Assembly (NCBI GenBank): GCA_002293315.1
Contig: DBCZ01000028.1
Location: 1-23,386, forward strand
From: Ruminococcaceae bacterium UBA945
GTDB taxonomy: Bacteria; Bacillota; Clostridia; Oscillospirales; Acutalibacteraceae
Length of the DNA stretch: 23,386 nt
Direction of reading: 5' to 3'
The translations under genes and the position numbers were made by a program. Below are positions 1-7,449 of the stretch, in pieces. Under the pieces are notes generated by a model, which did no database searches, was not told the origin of the DNA, and was given only the letters and a program-made list of their open reading frames with translations. Position 1 is the stretch's first letter, and every line of letters begins with the position of its first letter.

Positions 1-32
1 AGCGAGAACGAGATGAATGCGATATTCTTCAT
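1..32 (-). CDS. Start of a further gene of the transporter operon, cut by the window edge
   Basis: Only the first ten codons are visible, reading M-K-N-I-A-F-I-S-F-S. The start is supported by a good AGGAGAGGG ribosome binding site five bases upstream and by its position 15 bp after the permease stop. An ATG five bases further upstream is followed by a stop after one codon, so it is not the start. Opp/Dpp operons usually continue with two ATPase genes, but these residues do not look like an ATPase N-terminus. They resemble the last membrane segment of the preceding permease (FISFSL). The product cannot be named from this fragment. Confidence 0.45.
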   Translation of the reverse strand, partial: MKNIAFISFS

Positions 33-47
33 TTCATCCCTCTCCTT

Positions 48-1289
48 CTAATTGTCTCTCAACTGCGGGTTAAAGACCTGGTCGAGCCCGGTATTCATCA
101 AGTTAAGCGAGAATGAGATGAACGTTATAGAAAGAATTACAGGTACAAATGCCCACCATGCGCCCAGAGTATGAGCGGAAAACTTGGTCGCCCACTGCAT
201 CATGAGGCCCAGAGTCGTTACATTTGACGTTGATGGGCCCAAACCCAACATGGATAATTGCGCTTCCGCCAGTATGCCGGACGATATTTGAAGGATGAGT
301 GCCATCACAACATACGAGGCAACATACGGGAGTATATCACGGAGAATAATTTTCGGCATGCTGTGCCCCGAGAGCTTGGATAAATTCACATGCTCTCTGT
401 TTCTCAATGAAATCACCTGGCTGCGCACCGAACGGCACGTCCACGGCCACGAGGTCAGCCCGATGATAATCGCCACAACCTCCGGCCCTCTCGCGGCCTG
501 CCCGATTGAATTGGCTATAAGAATGAGAATAATGAAGCTGGGTATAACCGTAAAAATATTCGTCACAAATGTTATGAAATTATCAAGTATGCCCCCCATA
601 TAACCAGCCGTGAGCCCGAGCACAATGCCTATCATCGTGGCAATGAGGCCGGCAATGAAGCCTATCCTGAGAGACACGCTTACGGCCGAGCTGAGCTTTG
701 TCAGCATATCCGCGCCGAAGTTGTCTGTCCCCAGAGGAAACGTCACTTTATTTCCGACGTCGCCGTCCCAGACAAATTTGTTCGGCGAGATCACTTCTTT
801 TTCCTCAAGCGCTCCGTCCTCGCCGCGCCGGGCAATGATTACCTCCGGGTTTTCAAGAAGCTCCCTTATCCGCTGGTCCATGCGGGTGTAGGCTCGCTTT
901 TCAGCCGCAAGCAAACCCTTCTGCGGATTCGAAGAATCATATTTTTCATTCCAGATATTAAGCAGGCCTTCCGCGTCATTTACGTCTATATCCGCTTCCG
1001 CCACACCGCCGAAGCTTACGAGCCATTCCTTCATGCTCTCCCTGTCTTCCATCGGCAGCAGCTTGTCTATGTTCGCACCGCCCTCATAATTGAGGATCTC
1101 TCCCTCAGTGTTGATTACACCAGTGACATTATAATATGTGCCCGGCTCATGGAACCCCGAGCCCACGAGTTCCATCGAGTCAAATGAGGAGAACATATAG
1201 TAGAAGCTCAGAAGAAATGTCAGCAGGAAAATGGTAAGCCCCACCAAAAATTTGGGAGTTTTCAGAATGTTTTTAATCACACGTTTCAT
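48..1289 (-). CDS. Opp/Dpp-type ABC transporter permease (OppC/DppC family) with an enlarged external region
   Basis: This is an inner-membrane channel subunit of a family-5 (peptide/oligosaccharide/nickel-type) ABC importer. The 413 residues start with one membrane segment (about 14-34). A long hydrophilic stretch follows (about 35-185), then the family signature GTDNFGADML (187-196), then five more membrane segments. The cytoplasmic coupling (EAA-type) loop is around residues 297-321, with REHVNLSKLSGHS followed by the ILP end. OppC proteins are normally near 300 residues; the extra length lies between the first and second membrane segments. Start: ATG at 1289 with GGAGGG upstream. It lies 16 bp after the stop of the partner permease and is evidently cotranscribed with it. 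Substrate cannot be read from the sequence; the neighbourhood suggests a carbohydrate derivative rather than a peptide. Confidence 0.9.
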   Translation of the reverse strand: MKRVIKNILKTPKFLVGLTIFLLTFLLSFYYMFSSFDSMELVGSGFHEPGTYYNVTGVINTEGEILNYEGGANIDKLLPMEDRESMKEWLVSFGGVAEADIDVNDAEGLLNIWNEKYDSSNPQKGLLAAEKRAYTRMDQRIRELLENPEVIIARRGEDGALEEKEVISPNKFVWDGDVGNKVTFPLGTDNFGADMLTKLSSAVSVSLRIGFIAGLIATMIGIVLGLTAGYMGGILDNFITFVTNIFTVIPSFIILILIANSIGQAARGPEVVAIIIGLTSWPWTCRSVRSQVISLRNREHVNLSKLSGHSMPKIILRDILPYVASYVVMALILQISSGILAEAQLSMLGLGPSTSNVTTLGLMMQWATKFSAHTLGAWWAFVPVILSITFISFSLNLMNTGLDQVFNPQLRDN

Positions 1290-1305
1290 AATCTTCCCTC
1301 CTCAC

Positions 1306-2313
1306 TCACGAATCCATCTGCGTGGCCTTGATTCTCGGGTCAATCAAGCCGTACACCAGCTCCACCACCAGGTTCGCAATGAGTACCATGATTGTGATAA
1401 TCAAGGTGCAGCCCGAAAGCAGCGGATAGTCTCTTGTGGTGATAGCCTGAAGCATCGTTGAGCCCAAGCCCGGATAGTTGAAGATAATCTCCGCCACAAG
1501 GTTTCCGGCCACCATTCCGCCCAGCGAAAGCGCTAAGCCCGTAATCTGGGGCAGCATGGCGTTCTTGAAGACATATCTGATTATCTTCCTGTCTTTGATA
1601 CCCAAGAACCTGCTGTACTTCACGTAATCGGTGTTCAGCTCATATATGGCCATTGAGCGCATGCCTATTGCCTGCCCGCCGATTATTATAAGTACAATCG
1701 TGAAGAACGGCAGAGCGAAATGCTGCAGCACAGAGCCGATGAACTGCGGCGTGAAGCTCGGCAGCATATCATAACCGTAACCTCCCCCGACCGGGAAGAT
1801 TCCCAGATTGACGGCAAATATCGTCAGGAAGATAATCGCCATGCCGAATGCGGGCGAATTGCTGAAAAACATGAAAACCGGCAACACGATTTTATCCACC
1901 CATTTTCCGACATATGCGGCAACCGCACCGAGGATATTTCCCAAAATCCACCCGACAATGATAGCCGGAATTTGCAGCGCAAGCGTCCAGCCCACTGATG
2001 AGCCTATGACCTCTGCCACTGTTTGGGGATACCTTGAGAACGACACGCCCATGTCACCCTGGAATAGCTTGCCTATGTAAATTACGAACTGCTCCGGCAC
2101 GGATTTATCCAGCCCGAACTCTCGCGTATAATTTTCAACAACTCTTTGTACGGCGCTCGCGTCCGTCACGCCTGCTGTTGCCTGTGCAACGATTTGCTGG
2201 ACGGGGTCGCCCGGCATCAGGCGCGGCAAAAGGAAATTGAGCAATACCGCAATGATGAGCGTTAGCAAATACCATAACACTCTTTTCCCGTAATACCTTA
2301 AAAAACCCTTCAC
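1306..2313 (-). CDS. Opp/Dpp-type ABC transporter permease (OppB/DppB family)
   Basis: This is the second channel subunit of the importer, 335 residues, a normal length for OppB. It has an N-terminal membrane segment, the family hallmark LPRLMPGDPVQQIV just after it, five further hydrophobic segments, a coupling loop around YVKYSRFLGIKDRKII, and the C-terminal block PGLGSTMLQAITTRDYPLL found throughout OppB/DppB proteins. The start is a GTG at 2313 with GAGGTGATG upstream; the nearby ATG is followed at once by a stop codon and is excluded. It follows the binding-protein gene after a 136 bp gap holding a stem-loop. Confidence 0.92.
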   Translation of the reverse strand: MKGFLRYYGKRVLWYLLTLIIAVLLNFLLPRLMPGDPVQQIVAQATAGVTDASAVQRVVENYTREFGLDKSVPEQFVIYIGKLFQGDMGVSFSRYPQTVAEVIGSSVGWTLALQIPAIIVGWILGNILGAVAAYVGKWVDKIVLPVFMFFSNSPAFGMAIIFLTIFAVNLGIFPVGGGYGYDMLPSFTPQFIGSVLQHFALPFFTIVLIIIGGQAIGMRSMAIYELNTDYVKYSRFLGIKDRKIIRYVFKNAMLPQITGLALSLGGMVAGNLVAEIIFNYPGLGSTMLQAITTRDYPLLSGCTLIITIMVLIANLVVELVYGLIDPRIKATQMDS

Positions 2314-2339
2314 CTACATCACCTCATAGAATAGGAATA

Positions 2340-2385
2340 AGTGGCTGACAGCCATGACTATTCTCTGTCATAGATGCCAGCCACT
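2340..2385 (-). terminator. Stem-loop between binding-protein and permease genes (probable attenuator or mRNA stabiliser)
   Basis: On the minus strand AGTGGCTG pairs with CAGCCACT (8 bp) and ATGAC pairs inside it with GTCAT (5 bp), separated by a 6x6 internal loop and closed by an 8-nt loop. Only a weak T-rich stretch follows (TTATTCCTATTC), so full termination is doubtful. Hairpins in this position commonly let binding-protein mRNA accumulate above permease mRNA. Confidence 0.55.
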
Positions 2386-2449
2386 GGAAAACTCACCAAA
2401 GGACCTCACTGAAAATTCACTGACTAACTGATTAAGCTTTTACTGACAA

Positions 2450-4339
2450 TCAAACGTTCTCAATATTATAGAGTGTGGCTATTCCATAGCCGCTGCATGC
2501 AACCTGCGGCGGGATATTGGAGCCGTCGCCTTCCATCGGGAAGCCTGTCCATACGCTCTCGTTGACCTCATGGAAATATGCGGGTCTGTACATAAGAGCG
2601 AACGAGGGAACTTCTTCAAGATAGATGATGTTCAGCTCTTCCCAGAGGGCTTTCAGCGCCGCTTCATCTGTCTCATTCGGAATCAACGCAAGGATTTCAT
2701 CAACGCGCGGGTTGTAATAGCGGCCCTGGTTGAACGTCATCGTCTCGGGGAAGTTTCCGCCGAAGCCGTAGAGCATGTTATATGCACCCGACCAAGGAGC
2801 AGAGATGCCAACCGTTGTTCCGGCCATTGTGATGTCAAAATTACCTGTCTGTGTATGCTCTGTCCACTGCGGTGTTTCGGGGAACAGCGTCTCAAGCTCT
2901 ATGCCGATATTCTTGCCGGCGGTTGAAACTATGCTCAGGCTCGCTTCCCAGTCTGACCAGCCCACAGGGCATTCGCATGAGAACGAGAGATTTTCTCCGT
3001 TATACTCGCGGATTCCGTCGCCGTCTGTATCCACGATTCCGGCAGCATCAAGCAGCTCCTTAGAACGCTCAACCTCATTGCCTGCCCACTGATATTCCGC
3101 AAGCTTGGCCTCGTCGAGAATCAACGCTCTCTGCGGCTCGCTCGGGTTAAACAGGCAGCGCGGGAACTCTGCGAATGTAGGCGACTGATTCGTCATCGCG
3201 GAGGAAATAATCTGCTCATAGTTGACGGCATATGCAATTGCCTGGCGAACCACCTTTTGGTCAAGACCCGGACGGCTCATATTGAAGACCGCCGAAGGCA
3301 TCGTCGCCGCCATCTGATAGGGGGCTTCAGCTATATAGGTTGAGATGGGCAGACCCTTCTCTTCCCATGTTTTCTCAATTTCAGCAAGATACTGCTGGTT
3401 TACGTCGATTTCGCCGGCCTCAAAGGCTGTGCCCATCGCGTTGTTATCCGCATAGATGTTGTGAGCGACGTACTTCGGCGCGGGCAGCTTGCCCCACATA
3501 GAAGCGTCCTGTCCCCAATAATCATCATTGCGCTCGAAGACTATCTTCTGATTTGAATTGAAAAGTATGCCATACGGGCCGCTGTGGGGCGCTTCCCACC
3601 AGTCTGCATTCTTCATTTCTTCGGCAGCGCCGCCTGTTTCGGCTTCCATCTTTTCGATATAGGCCTTCTGCAGGCAATAAACTCTGGGAAGATATGATGT
3701 GACCTTAAGCATGTTATAGTTGTCTTCCTTAACCTTGATTTCGACGGTTAAATCGTCAGCAGCCGTAATGCTTTCGATGTACTGGCCGAAGTCAACGCCC
3801 AAGGTCGTCTCGTATTTGACGTGGGTGTCAAATGTGTAGGCATAGTCATGCGCCGTTACGGGTGTGCCGTCACTCCACTTCGCAGCCGCCTTAATCTTGA
3901 AAGACAGCACTGTGTTGTCAGCATTCCAGGAGTAATCTCCGTCTGCCAGCAACGGATGCGCCTTGCCGTCCAGCATGTTGAACATGTACGGCGTCTCATA
4001 CTGAAGCACACGTCCCATGTCACTCTGCTCAACGCCAAGAGAATTGTTTGAGTTTCCGCTGAGGGGGTTATTGTTTATAACCGGTCCCCACTGACCTGTT
4101 CCGAAATAAAGCGTCTCATTTCTCGGCGTTTCGCCTTCGTCAAGATTCACTTCTTCCGGTGTGCTTTCCGGCTCTGATTCCACAGGTGTGGACTCAACCG
4201 GCTCTGATTCCGGTGTGCTTTCCACCGGCGTGGACTCTGGAGCTGTGCTGCTGACTGGTGCCTCGGGCGCACAGGCAACGAAAGTTGCCAACATAATCAA
4301 GCTAAGCAGCAGAGCCACAATTTTTCTACTTTTCTTCAT
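2450..4339 (-). CDS. Family-5 extracellular solute-binding lipoprotein of an ABC importer
   Basis: This protein captures the transported substrate outside the membrane and delivers it to the two permeases encoded downstream. It has 629 residues from the ATG at 4339, chosen because GGAGGT lies 7 bp upstream and a lipoprotein signal peptide follows at once; an in-frame ATG 13 codons upstream lacks both. The signal peptide ends in the lipobox F-V-A-C, with Cys23 as the lipid anchor. A linker of about 45 residues rich in Pro, Glu, Ser and Thr, built of imperfect PVESTPESE units, then leads to the SBP_bac_5 domain. The domain contains a DTDGDGI loop (bases 3011-3031), common in this family and possibly calcium-binding. 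Family members bind peptides, oligosaccharides, nickel or opines. It is transcribed from its own promoter. Confidence 0.92.
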   Translation of the reverse strand: MKKSRKIVALLLSLIMLATFVACAPEAPVSSTAPESTPVESTPESEPVESTPVESEPESTPEEVNLDEGETPRNETLYFGTGQWGPVINNNPLSGNSNNSLGVEQSDMGRVLQYETPYMFNMLDGKAHPLLADGDYSWNADNTVLSFKIKAAAKWSDGTPVTAHDYAYTFDTHVKYETTLGVDFGQYIESITAADDLTVEIKVKEDNYNMLKVTSYLPRVYCLQKAYIEKMEAETGGAAEEMKNADWWEAPHSGPYGILFNSNQKIVFERNDDYWGQDASMWGKLPAPKYVAHNIYADNNAMGTAFEAGEIDVNQQYLAEIEKTWEEKGLPISTYIAEAPYQMAATMPSAVFNMSRPGLDQKVVRQAIAYAVNYEQIISSAMTNQSPTFAEFPRCLFNPSEPQRALILDEAKLAEYQWAGNEVERSKELLDAAGIVDTDGDGIREYNGENLSFSCECPVGWSDWEASLSIVSTAGKNIGIELETLFPETPQWTEHTQTGNFDITMAGTTVGISAPWSGAYNMLYGFGGNFPETMTFNQGRYYNPRVDEILALIPNETDEAALKALWEELNIIYLEEVPSFALMYRPAYFHEVNESVWTGFPMEGDGSNIPPQVACSGYGIATLYNIENV

Positions 4340-4390
4340 AATATGACCTCCAAATAATCTACATGTGAGCCGCTTCAAAACATATAAATG

Positions 4391-4398
4391 TTTATCAT
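4391..4398 (-). promoter_or_regulatory. Single ATGATAAA box downstream of the binding-protein promoter
   Basis: One copy of ATGATAAA (minus strand) lies about 13-20 bases inside the predicted transcript of the solute-binding-protein gene. With the tandem pair upstream of the -35 it brackets the promoter, an arrangement that would suit repression by looping. That role is an inference. Confidence 0.4.
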
Positions 4399-4417
4399 TG
4401 GTTTCACTGCTTCACAT

Positions 4418-4446
4418 ATTTTAACATATTTTTTCATCAAAAGCAA
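4418..4446 (-). promoter_or_regulatory. Sigma-A promoter of the solute-binding-protein/permease operon
   Basis: On the minus strand TTGCTT (4446-4441), a 17 bp spacer and TAAAAT (4423-4418), with TGT before the -10 giving an extended -10 element. Predicted transcription start is near 4411, leaving a leader of about 72 nt. No hairpin terminator separates it from the upstream isomerase gene, so read-through from the GRE operon is also likely. Confidence 0.7.
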
Positions 4447-4462
4447 GGCTTTTTACAATTAT

Positions 4463-4480
4463 TTTATCATTTTTTATCAT
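4463..4480 (-). promoter_or_regulatory. Tandem ATGATAAA operator-like boxes upstream of the binding-protein promoter
   Basis: Two direct copies of ATGATAAA (minus strand, at 4480-4473 and 4470-4463) repeat with a 10 bp period. They start exactly 40 and 50 bp upstream of the -10. The same spacing occurs before nanE, and related boxes overlap the promoter at 13519-13556. This is probably a binding site for the local DeoR-family regulator. The alternative is an A/T-rich UP element. Confidence 0.5.
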
Positions 4481-4491
4481 TTTTTGTGCAA

Positions 4492-5394
4492 TTACACTCC
4501 AACATGCTTCAAAGCCTCGTCCACAAACCTCTTCGCCCGCGGAATATCGCCGCTGTCCACATGCTCAACTATCAGCGGGATATTCGGGTGGTGCTTCGCA
4601 AGCAGTTCTACATACAGCGGGTAATTCAGAACGCCGAGCCCTGCCGCGGGCAAATCAATGCCGCCCGCGCCGCGGAACACATGGGATTCATCCGCGTCTA
4701 TGTCCGCCTGTTTGACTGAAGCGTCCTCACCCAGCAGGATATCCTTTGCGTGGGCGATGACCATCTTGTCGGCGAGTGCGTTGAATATTCTGCGAAGCTG
4801 ACCGTCAACATCATTGATGTTCTCCACCGTGAAATAGTTGGTCGGGTCACAGATAAGCTTCAGGTTCGGCATGTTTATGTCCGCGAACAGCTGCTGAACC
4901 CTCTCTATGCTGCCAATCACATTGTTCACATAGTTCTCAACTATGAACGTGGCGCCCACCTCTTTGCCGAACTTCACGATGTCATAAATCACTTCGGCTG
5001 TTTCTTCATAGGCGGCTTCAGTGGCGTTGCGCTCGTCCCATATCCAGTCGCTCTCCTGGTTATATGTGCCTGTTTCGCTTGCCACATACGGGCTGCCCAA
5101 ATCCAACGCGCGCTCCATCATCATTTTGATATAGGCAATGTTTTTCTTCCGCTGCTCCTTGTCATGATGAATGATGTTCGTATAGGCCGACACCGCCACC
5201 ACAGGAAGATTAGCGTCTCTGAACTTGCCCCGAAGCTCCGTTGCCCTTTGCTTCGTGAGAACTTCCTTCGCCGAGTCTATGTCCTTAAATGATACGTCGA
5301 GCTGAACACAGGAGAAATCCTCTTTCTTGATTTCGGCAATCACTTCGTCAACATTATACGGATAATATCCGGTAAAAATACCTGTTGAAATCAT
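4492..5394 (-). CDS. Sugar phosphate isomerase/epimerase-type TIM-barrel protein
   Basis: 300 residues of the xylose-isomerase-like / AP-endonuclease-2 TIM-barrel superfamily, metal-dependent enzymes that usually isomerise or epimerise sugars and keto-sugars. Candidate metal ligands lie at strand ends in the usual order: ASETGT, IVENYV, ICDPTN, IAHAKD and the terminal IVEHVD. Start chosen at ATG 5394 with AAGGAG upstream; the open frame extends 25 codons further up, but that part overlaps the preceding oxidoreductase gene and has no ribosome site. It lies 14 bp after the Gfo/Idh gene and is the last gene of the GRE operon before a new promoter. The protein is distantly similar to the other TIM-barrel product at 12589-13452. 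Substrate unknown. Confidence 0.85.
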   Translation of the reverse strand: MISTGIFTGYYPYNVDEVIAEIKKEDFSCVQLDVSFKDIDSAKEVLTKQRATELRGKFRDANLPVVAVSAYTNIIHHDKEQRKKNIAYIKMMMERALDLGSPYVASETGTYNQESDWIWDERNATEAAYEETAEVIYDIVKFGKEVGATFIVENYVNNVIGSIERVQQLFADINMPNLKLICDPTNYFTVENINDVDGQLRRIFNALADKMVIAHAKDILLGEDASVKQADIDADESHVFRGAGGIDLPAAGLGVLNYPLYVELLAKHHPNIPLIVEHVDSGDIPRAKRFVDEALKHVGV

Positions 5395-5408
5395 AACAGC
5401 TCTCCTTT

Positions 5409-6506
5409 TCAGAACGTCGTAGAGAGCGGCAGCGTCCTTTTTTCCTCCGCAGCCTTGGGAATCGTACACATAATGTCTACCACATGGCGCGCGATTTTTG
5501 GGTCAAGAATCGGCATTGTGTCATTTTCGATCGCGTTTATCACGTCTGTTAAAGCTTCACACTGCTCAAACTCTTTACGCGGCGGCCTGTCCTGCGACAT
5601 CGGGTCAAGCCAGCCGCGAACCTTCAGCTCAGGGCTGTCAAGGAACATTCGCACGCCGTCGCCCTCTCCGATTTTCACCTGGCCCATAATCGTCAGCGTA
5701 CCCTTCGTGCCGTAGATTTCAAGCATATTTGTCGTCGAGGCTATCTCGCTGAATCCCGCGTCCACCACGCCGATACAGCCGTCGCCCCAGTTGAGCGTGA
5801 TGATATAGTTATCCGGCAGCATATCGGCCTTAATCTTCTTTCCGTCAAATGTGCCTGTGCGCACCGTTCTTTCAGGCTGGGAAATCACCGCCGTGCAGGC
5901 CACTTCCTTTGCCGGGCCGACGGTCGCCACGGCCATCGTCAGACCATGAACGCCCATGTCATACAGCGCGCCCGCGCCCGGCTCGAAGAACCAGCTCGGG
6001 TCTGCCGTGCGATACTGGAAATGCTCGGGTCCGCCATGCGCGGTATGCGCGCGCACCATCGTGATTTTCCCGATTGTGCCGTCTTCTATCATGTCGCGCA
6101 CGAACATGATATCGGGGCGCAGCGGGTGAATCGGAGATGCCGCGAACTTGACGCCCGCCGCCTCGGCCGCTTCAATCTGCTCTGTCACCTGCTCCACCGT
6201 CTGCCCGACAGGCTTCTGAGAATACAGGTGCTTGCCGGCTTTTATCGCCTTCATGTTGATTTCATGATGAGCCGGGATAGACGCCGTATCCATCAGAATG
6301 TCAAAATCACATTTCTCCAGCAGCTCATCAATGCTCGAATACCACGCCGGCACTTTGAAATGCTCTGCGTATTCCTGCGCGCGCTCCGGAATGATGTCAC
6401 ATACCGCCACCAGCTCCGCGTTAGGGATATTCTTCATCTGCGGGATATAAATCATTCCGGCGATACTTCCACACCCAATGAGCGCCACTTTCCATGTTTT
6501 CTTCAT
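5409..6506 (-). CDS. Gfo/Idh/MocA-family NAD(P)-dependent oxidoreductase
   Basis: 365 residues. The N-terminal Rossmann fold carries GCGSIAG (11-17) and VAVCDI (33-38). The usual EKP motif appears as S-Q-K-P with Lys98 as the expected catalytic lysine, and the C-terminal domain contains the D-x-G-x-H signature LYDMGVHGL (Asp183, His187). The family oxidises or reduces a hydroxyl of sugars, sugar phosphates, inositols or related compounds, and some members use a transient oxidation to eliminate or hydrolyse glycosides. Start: ATG 6506 with AGGAGG upstream. It lies 19 bp after the activase gene and 14 bp before the isomerase gene, so cotranscription is almost certain. A partner role with the TIM-barrel protein, acting on the same keto intermediate, is an inference. 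Confidence 0.92.
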   Translation of the reverse strand: MKKTWKVALIGCGSIAGMIYIPQMKNIPNAELVAVCDIIPERAQEYAEHFKVPAWYSSIDELLEKCDFDILMDTASIPAHHEINMKAIKAGKHLYSQKPVGQTVEQVTEQIEAAEAAGVKFAASPIHPLRPDIMFVRDMIEDGTIGKITMVRAHTAHGGPEHFQYRTADPSWFFEPGAGALYDMGVHGLTMAVATVGPAKEVACTAVISQPERTVRTGTFDGKKIKADMLPDNYIITLNWGDGCIGVVDAGFSEIASTTNMLEIYGTKGTLTIMGQVKIGEGDGVRMFLDSPELKVRGWLDPMSQDRPPRKEFEQCEALTDVINAIENDTMPILDPKIARHVVDIMCTIPKAAEEKRTLPLSTTF

Positions 6507-6525
6507 ATTTATCCTCCTGTTGAAA

Positions 6526-7449
6526 TTATTCCTCATGCGGCTGTTTGCCGCCGATTGCCACTTCAATGCCCATTTCTTTGCCAAGCCCGCGATATGGCTC
6601 GAGCTCTTCCTTTGTGAGCGCTTCTGTCTCCCGCCAGCCATACGGCCTGCCGAGCTGCGCATACTTGCTTCTGCCGAGGTTATGGTACGGAAGCAAGTCC
6701 GCGCGGTCCACGCCGCACTCCTTTGCCAGGCGCAAAATGCCGTAGATTTCCTCTTTTGTATCATTGAAGCCCGGAATCACGGGAACACGCGCGATTACGG
6801 CGCTTCTCTGCACCGCCTGCTTCAAATTGGCTTTAATCAATTCTAAATCCGCACCTATTTCCTTGAACTTTGCGGGGTTAGAATGCTTTATATCAAACAA
6901 GAATAAGTCTGCATATGGAATCACCGTTTCAAAGCTTTCAGGCGCCACACTCGCCGCCGTTTCGACTGCCGTGTGGATTCCCCCGCCTTTCGCGGTCTTC
7001 AGAAGCGCCGCAGCTTCTCTCGGTTGGCAAAGAGGTTCGCCGCCCGATACCGTCAGGCCGCCGCCCGTGTTCCTGTAATAGTCTGCGTCCATGCGGACAG
7101 TTTCCATTATTTCGCTTACCGTCATCTTCTTGCCCGAAAGCTCAATCGCGTATTGCATACAGGCTTGCGCGCACTTTCCGCAGCGGGTGCATAAATCACG
7201 GTAAAAGAAAGGCTTTGCAGAAGAGAAATCAATCGCGCGTTCAGGACACGCCGCGGAGCATCTGCCGCAGGAAACGCATTTGCTCTCAAAATAGAGCAAA
7301 TCCGGTTTCGCGCTTTGAGACTCCGGGTTTGAGCACCACGGGCAGCTGAGATTGCACCCCTTGAAGAACACTGTCGTGCGTATACCCGGCCCGTCATGCA
7401 CACAAAAACGCTGAATATCAAATATGGTTATCTCCATGCTATCAATCAT
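6526..7449 (-). CDS. Glycyl radical enzyme activase (radical SAM, PFL-AE family)
   Basis: This enzyme installs the glycyl radical on the enzyme encoded immediately upstream, using S-adenosylmethionine and a [4Fe-4S] cluster. 307 residues. The radical-SAM cluster motif C-x3-C-x2-C is at Cys32, Cys36 and Cys39, inside the family block HDGPGIRTTVFFKGC. Two ferredoxin-type clusters follow (Cys58/61/64/68 and Cys87/90/93/97), typical of activases of non-PFL glycyl radical enzymes. The SAM-binding block TGGGLTVSGGEPL is at 128-140. The ATG at 7449 overlaps the GRE stop codon by 8 bp, which implies translational coupling. An in-frame ATG four codons later (7437) is an alternative start. Confidence 0.95.
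   Translation of the reverse strand: MIDSMEITIFDIQRFCVHDGPGIRTTVFFKGCNLSCPWCSNPESQSAKPDLLYFESKCVSCGRCSAACPERAIDFSSAKPFFYRDLCTRCGKCAQACMQYAIELSGKKMTVSEIMETVRMDADYYRNTGGGLTVSGGEPLCQPREAAALLKTAKGGGIHTAVETAASVAPESFETVIPYADLFLFDIKHSNPAKFKEIGADLELIKANLKQAVQRSAVIARVPVIPGFNDTKEEIYGILRLAKECGVDRADLLPYHNLGRSKYAQLGRPYGWRETEALTKEELEPYRGLGKEMGIEVAIGGKQPHEE

Noticed and set aside
3011..3031. DTDGDGI as a dockerin or EF-hand domain
   Set aside because: It is a single loop inside a family-5 binding protein, where such Asp/Gly loops are common; no second repeat or cohesin partner is seen.
4161..4250. Repeated Pro-Glu-Ser-Thr coding units as a possible phase-variable repeat
   Set aside because: The units are imperfect and lie directly after the lipidated cysteine, so an ordinary flexible lipoprotein linker explains them.
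5946..6617. Long open frame on the plus strand opposite the Gfo/Idh gene and activase
   Set aside because: It is antisense to two well-supported genes, rich in Arg/His/Cys as expected of a frame shadow, and has no ribosome site or recognisable domain.
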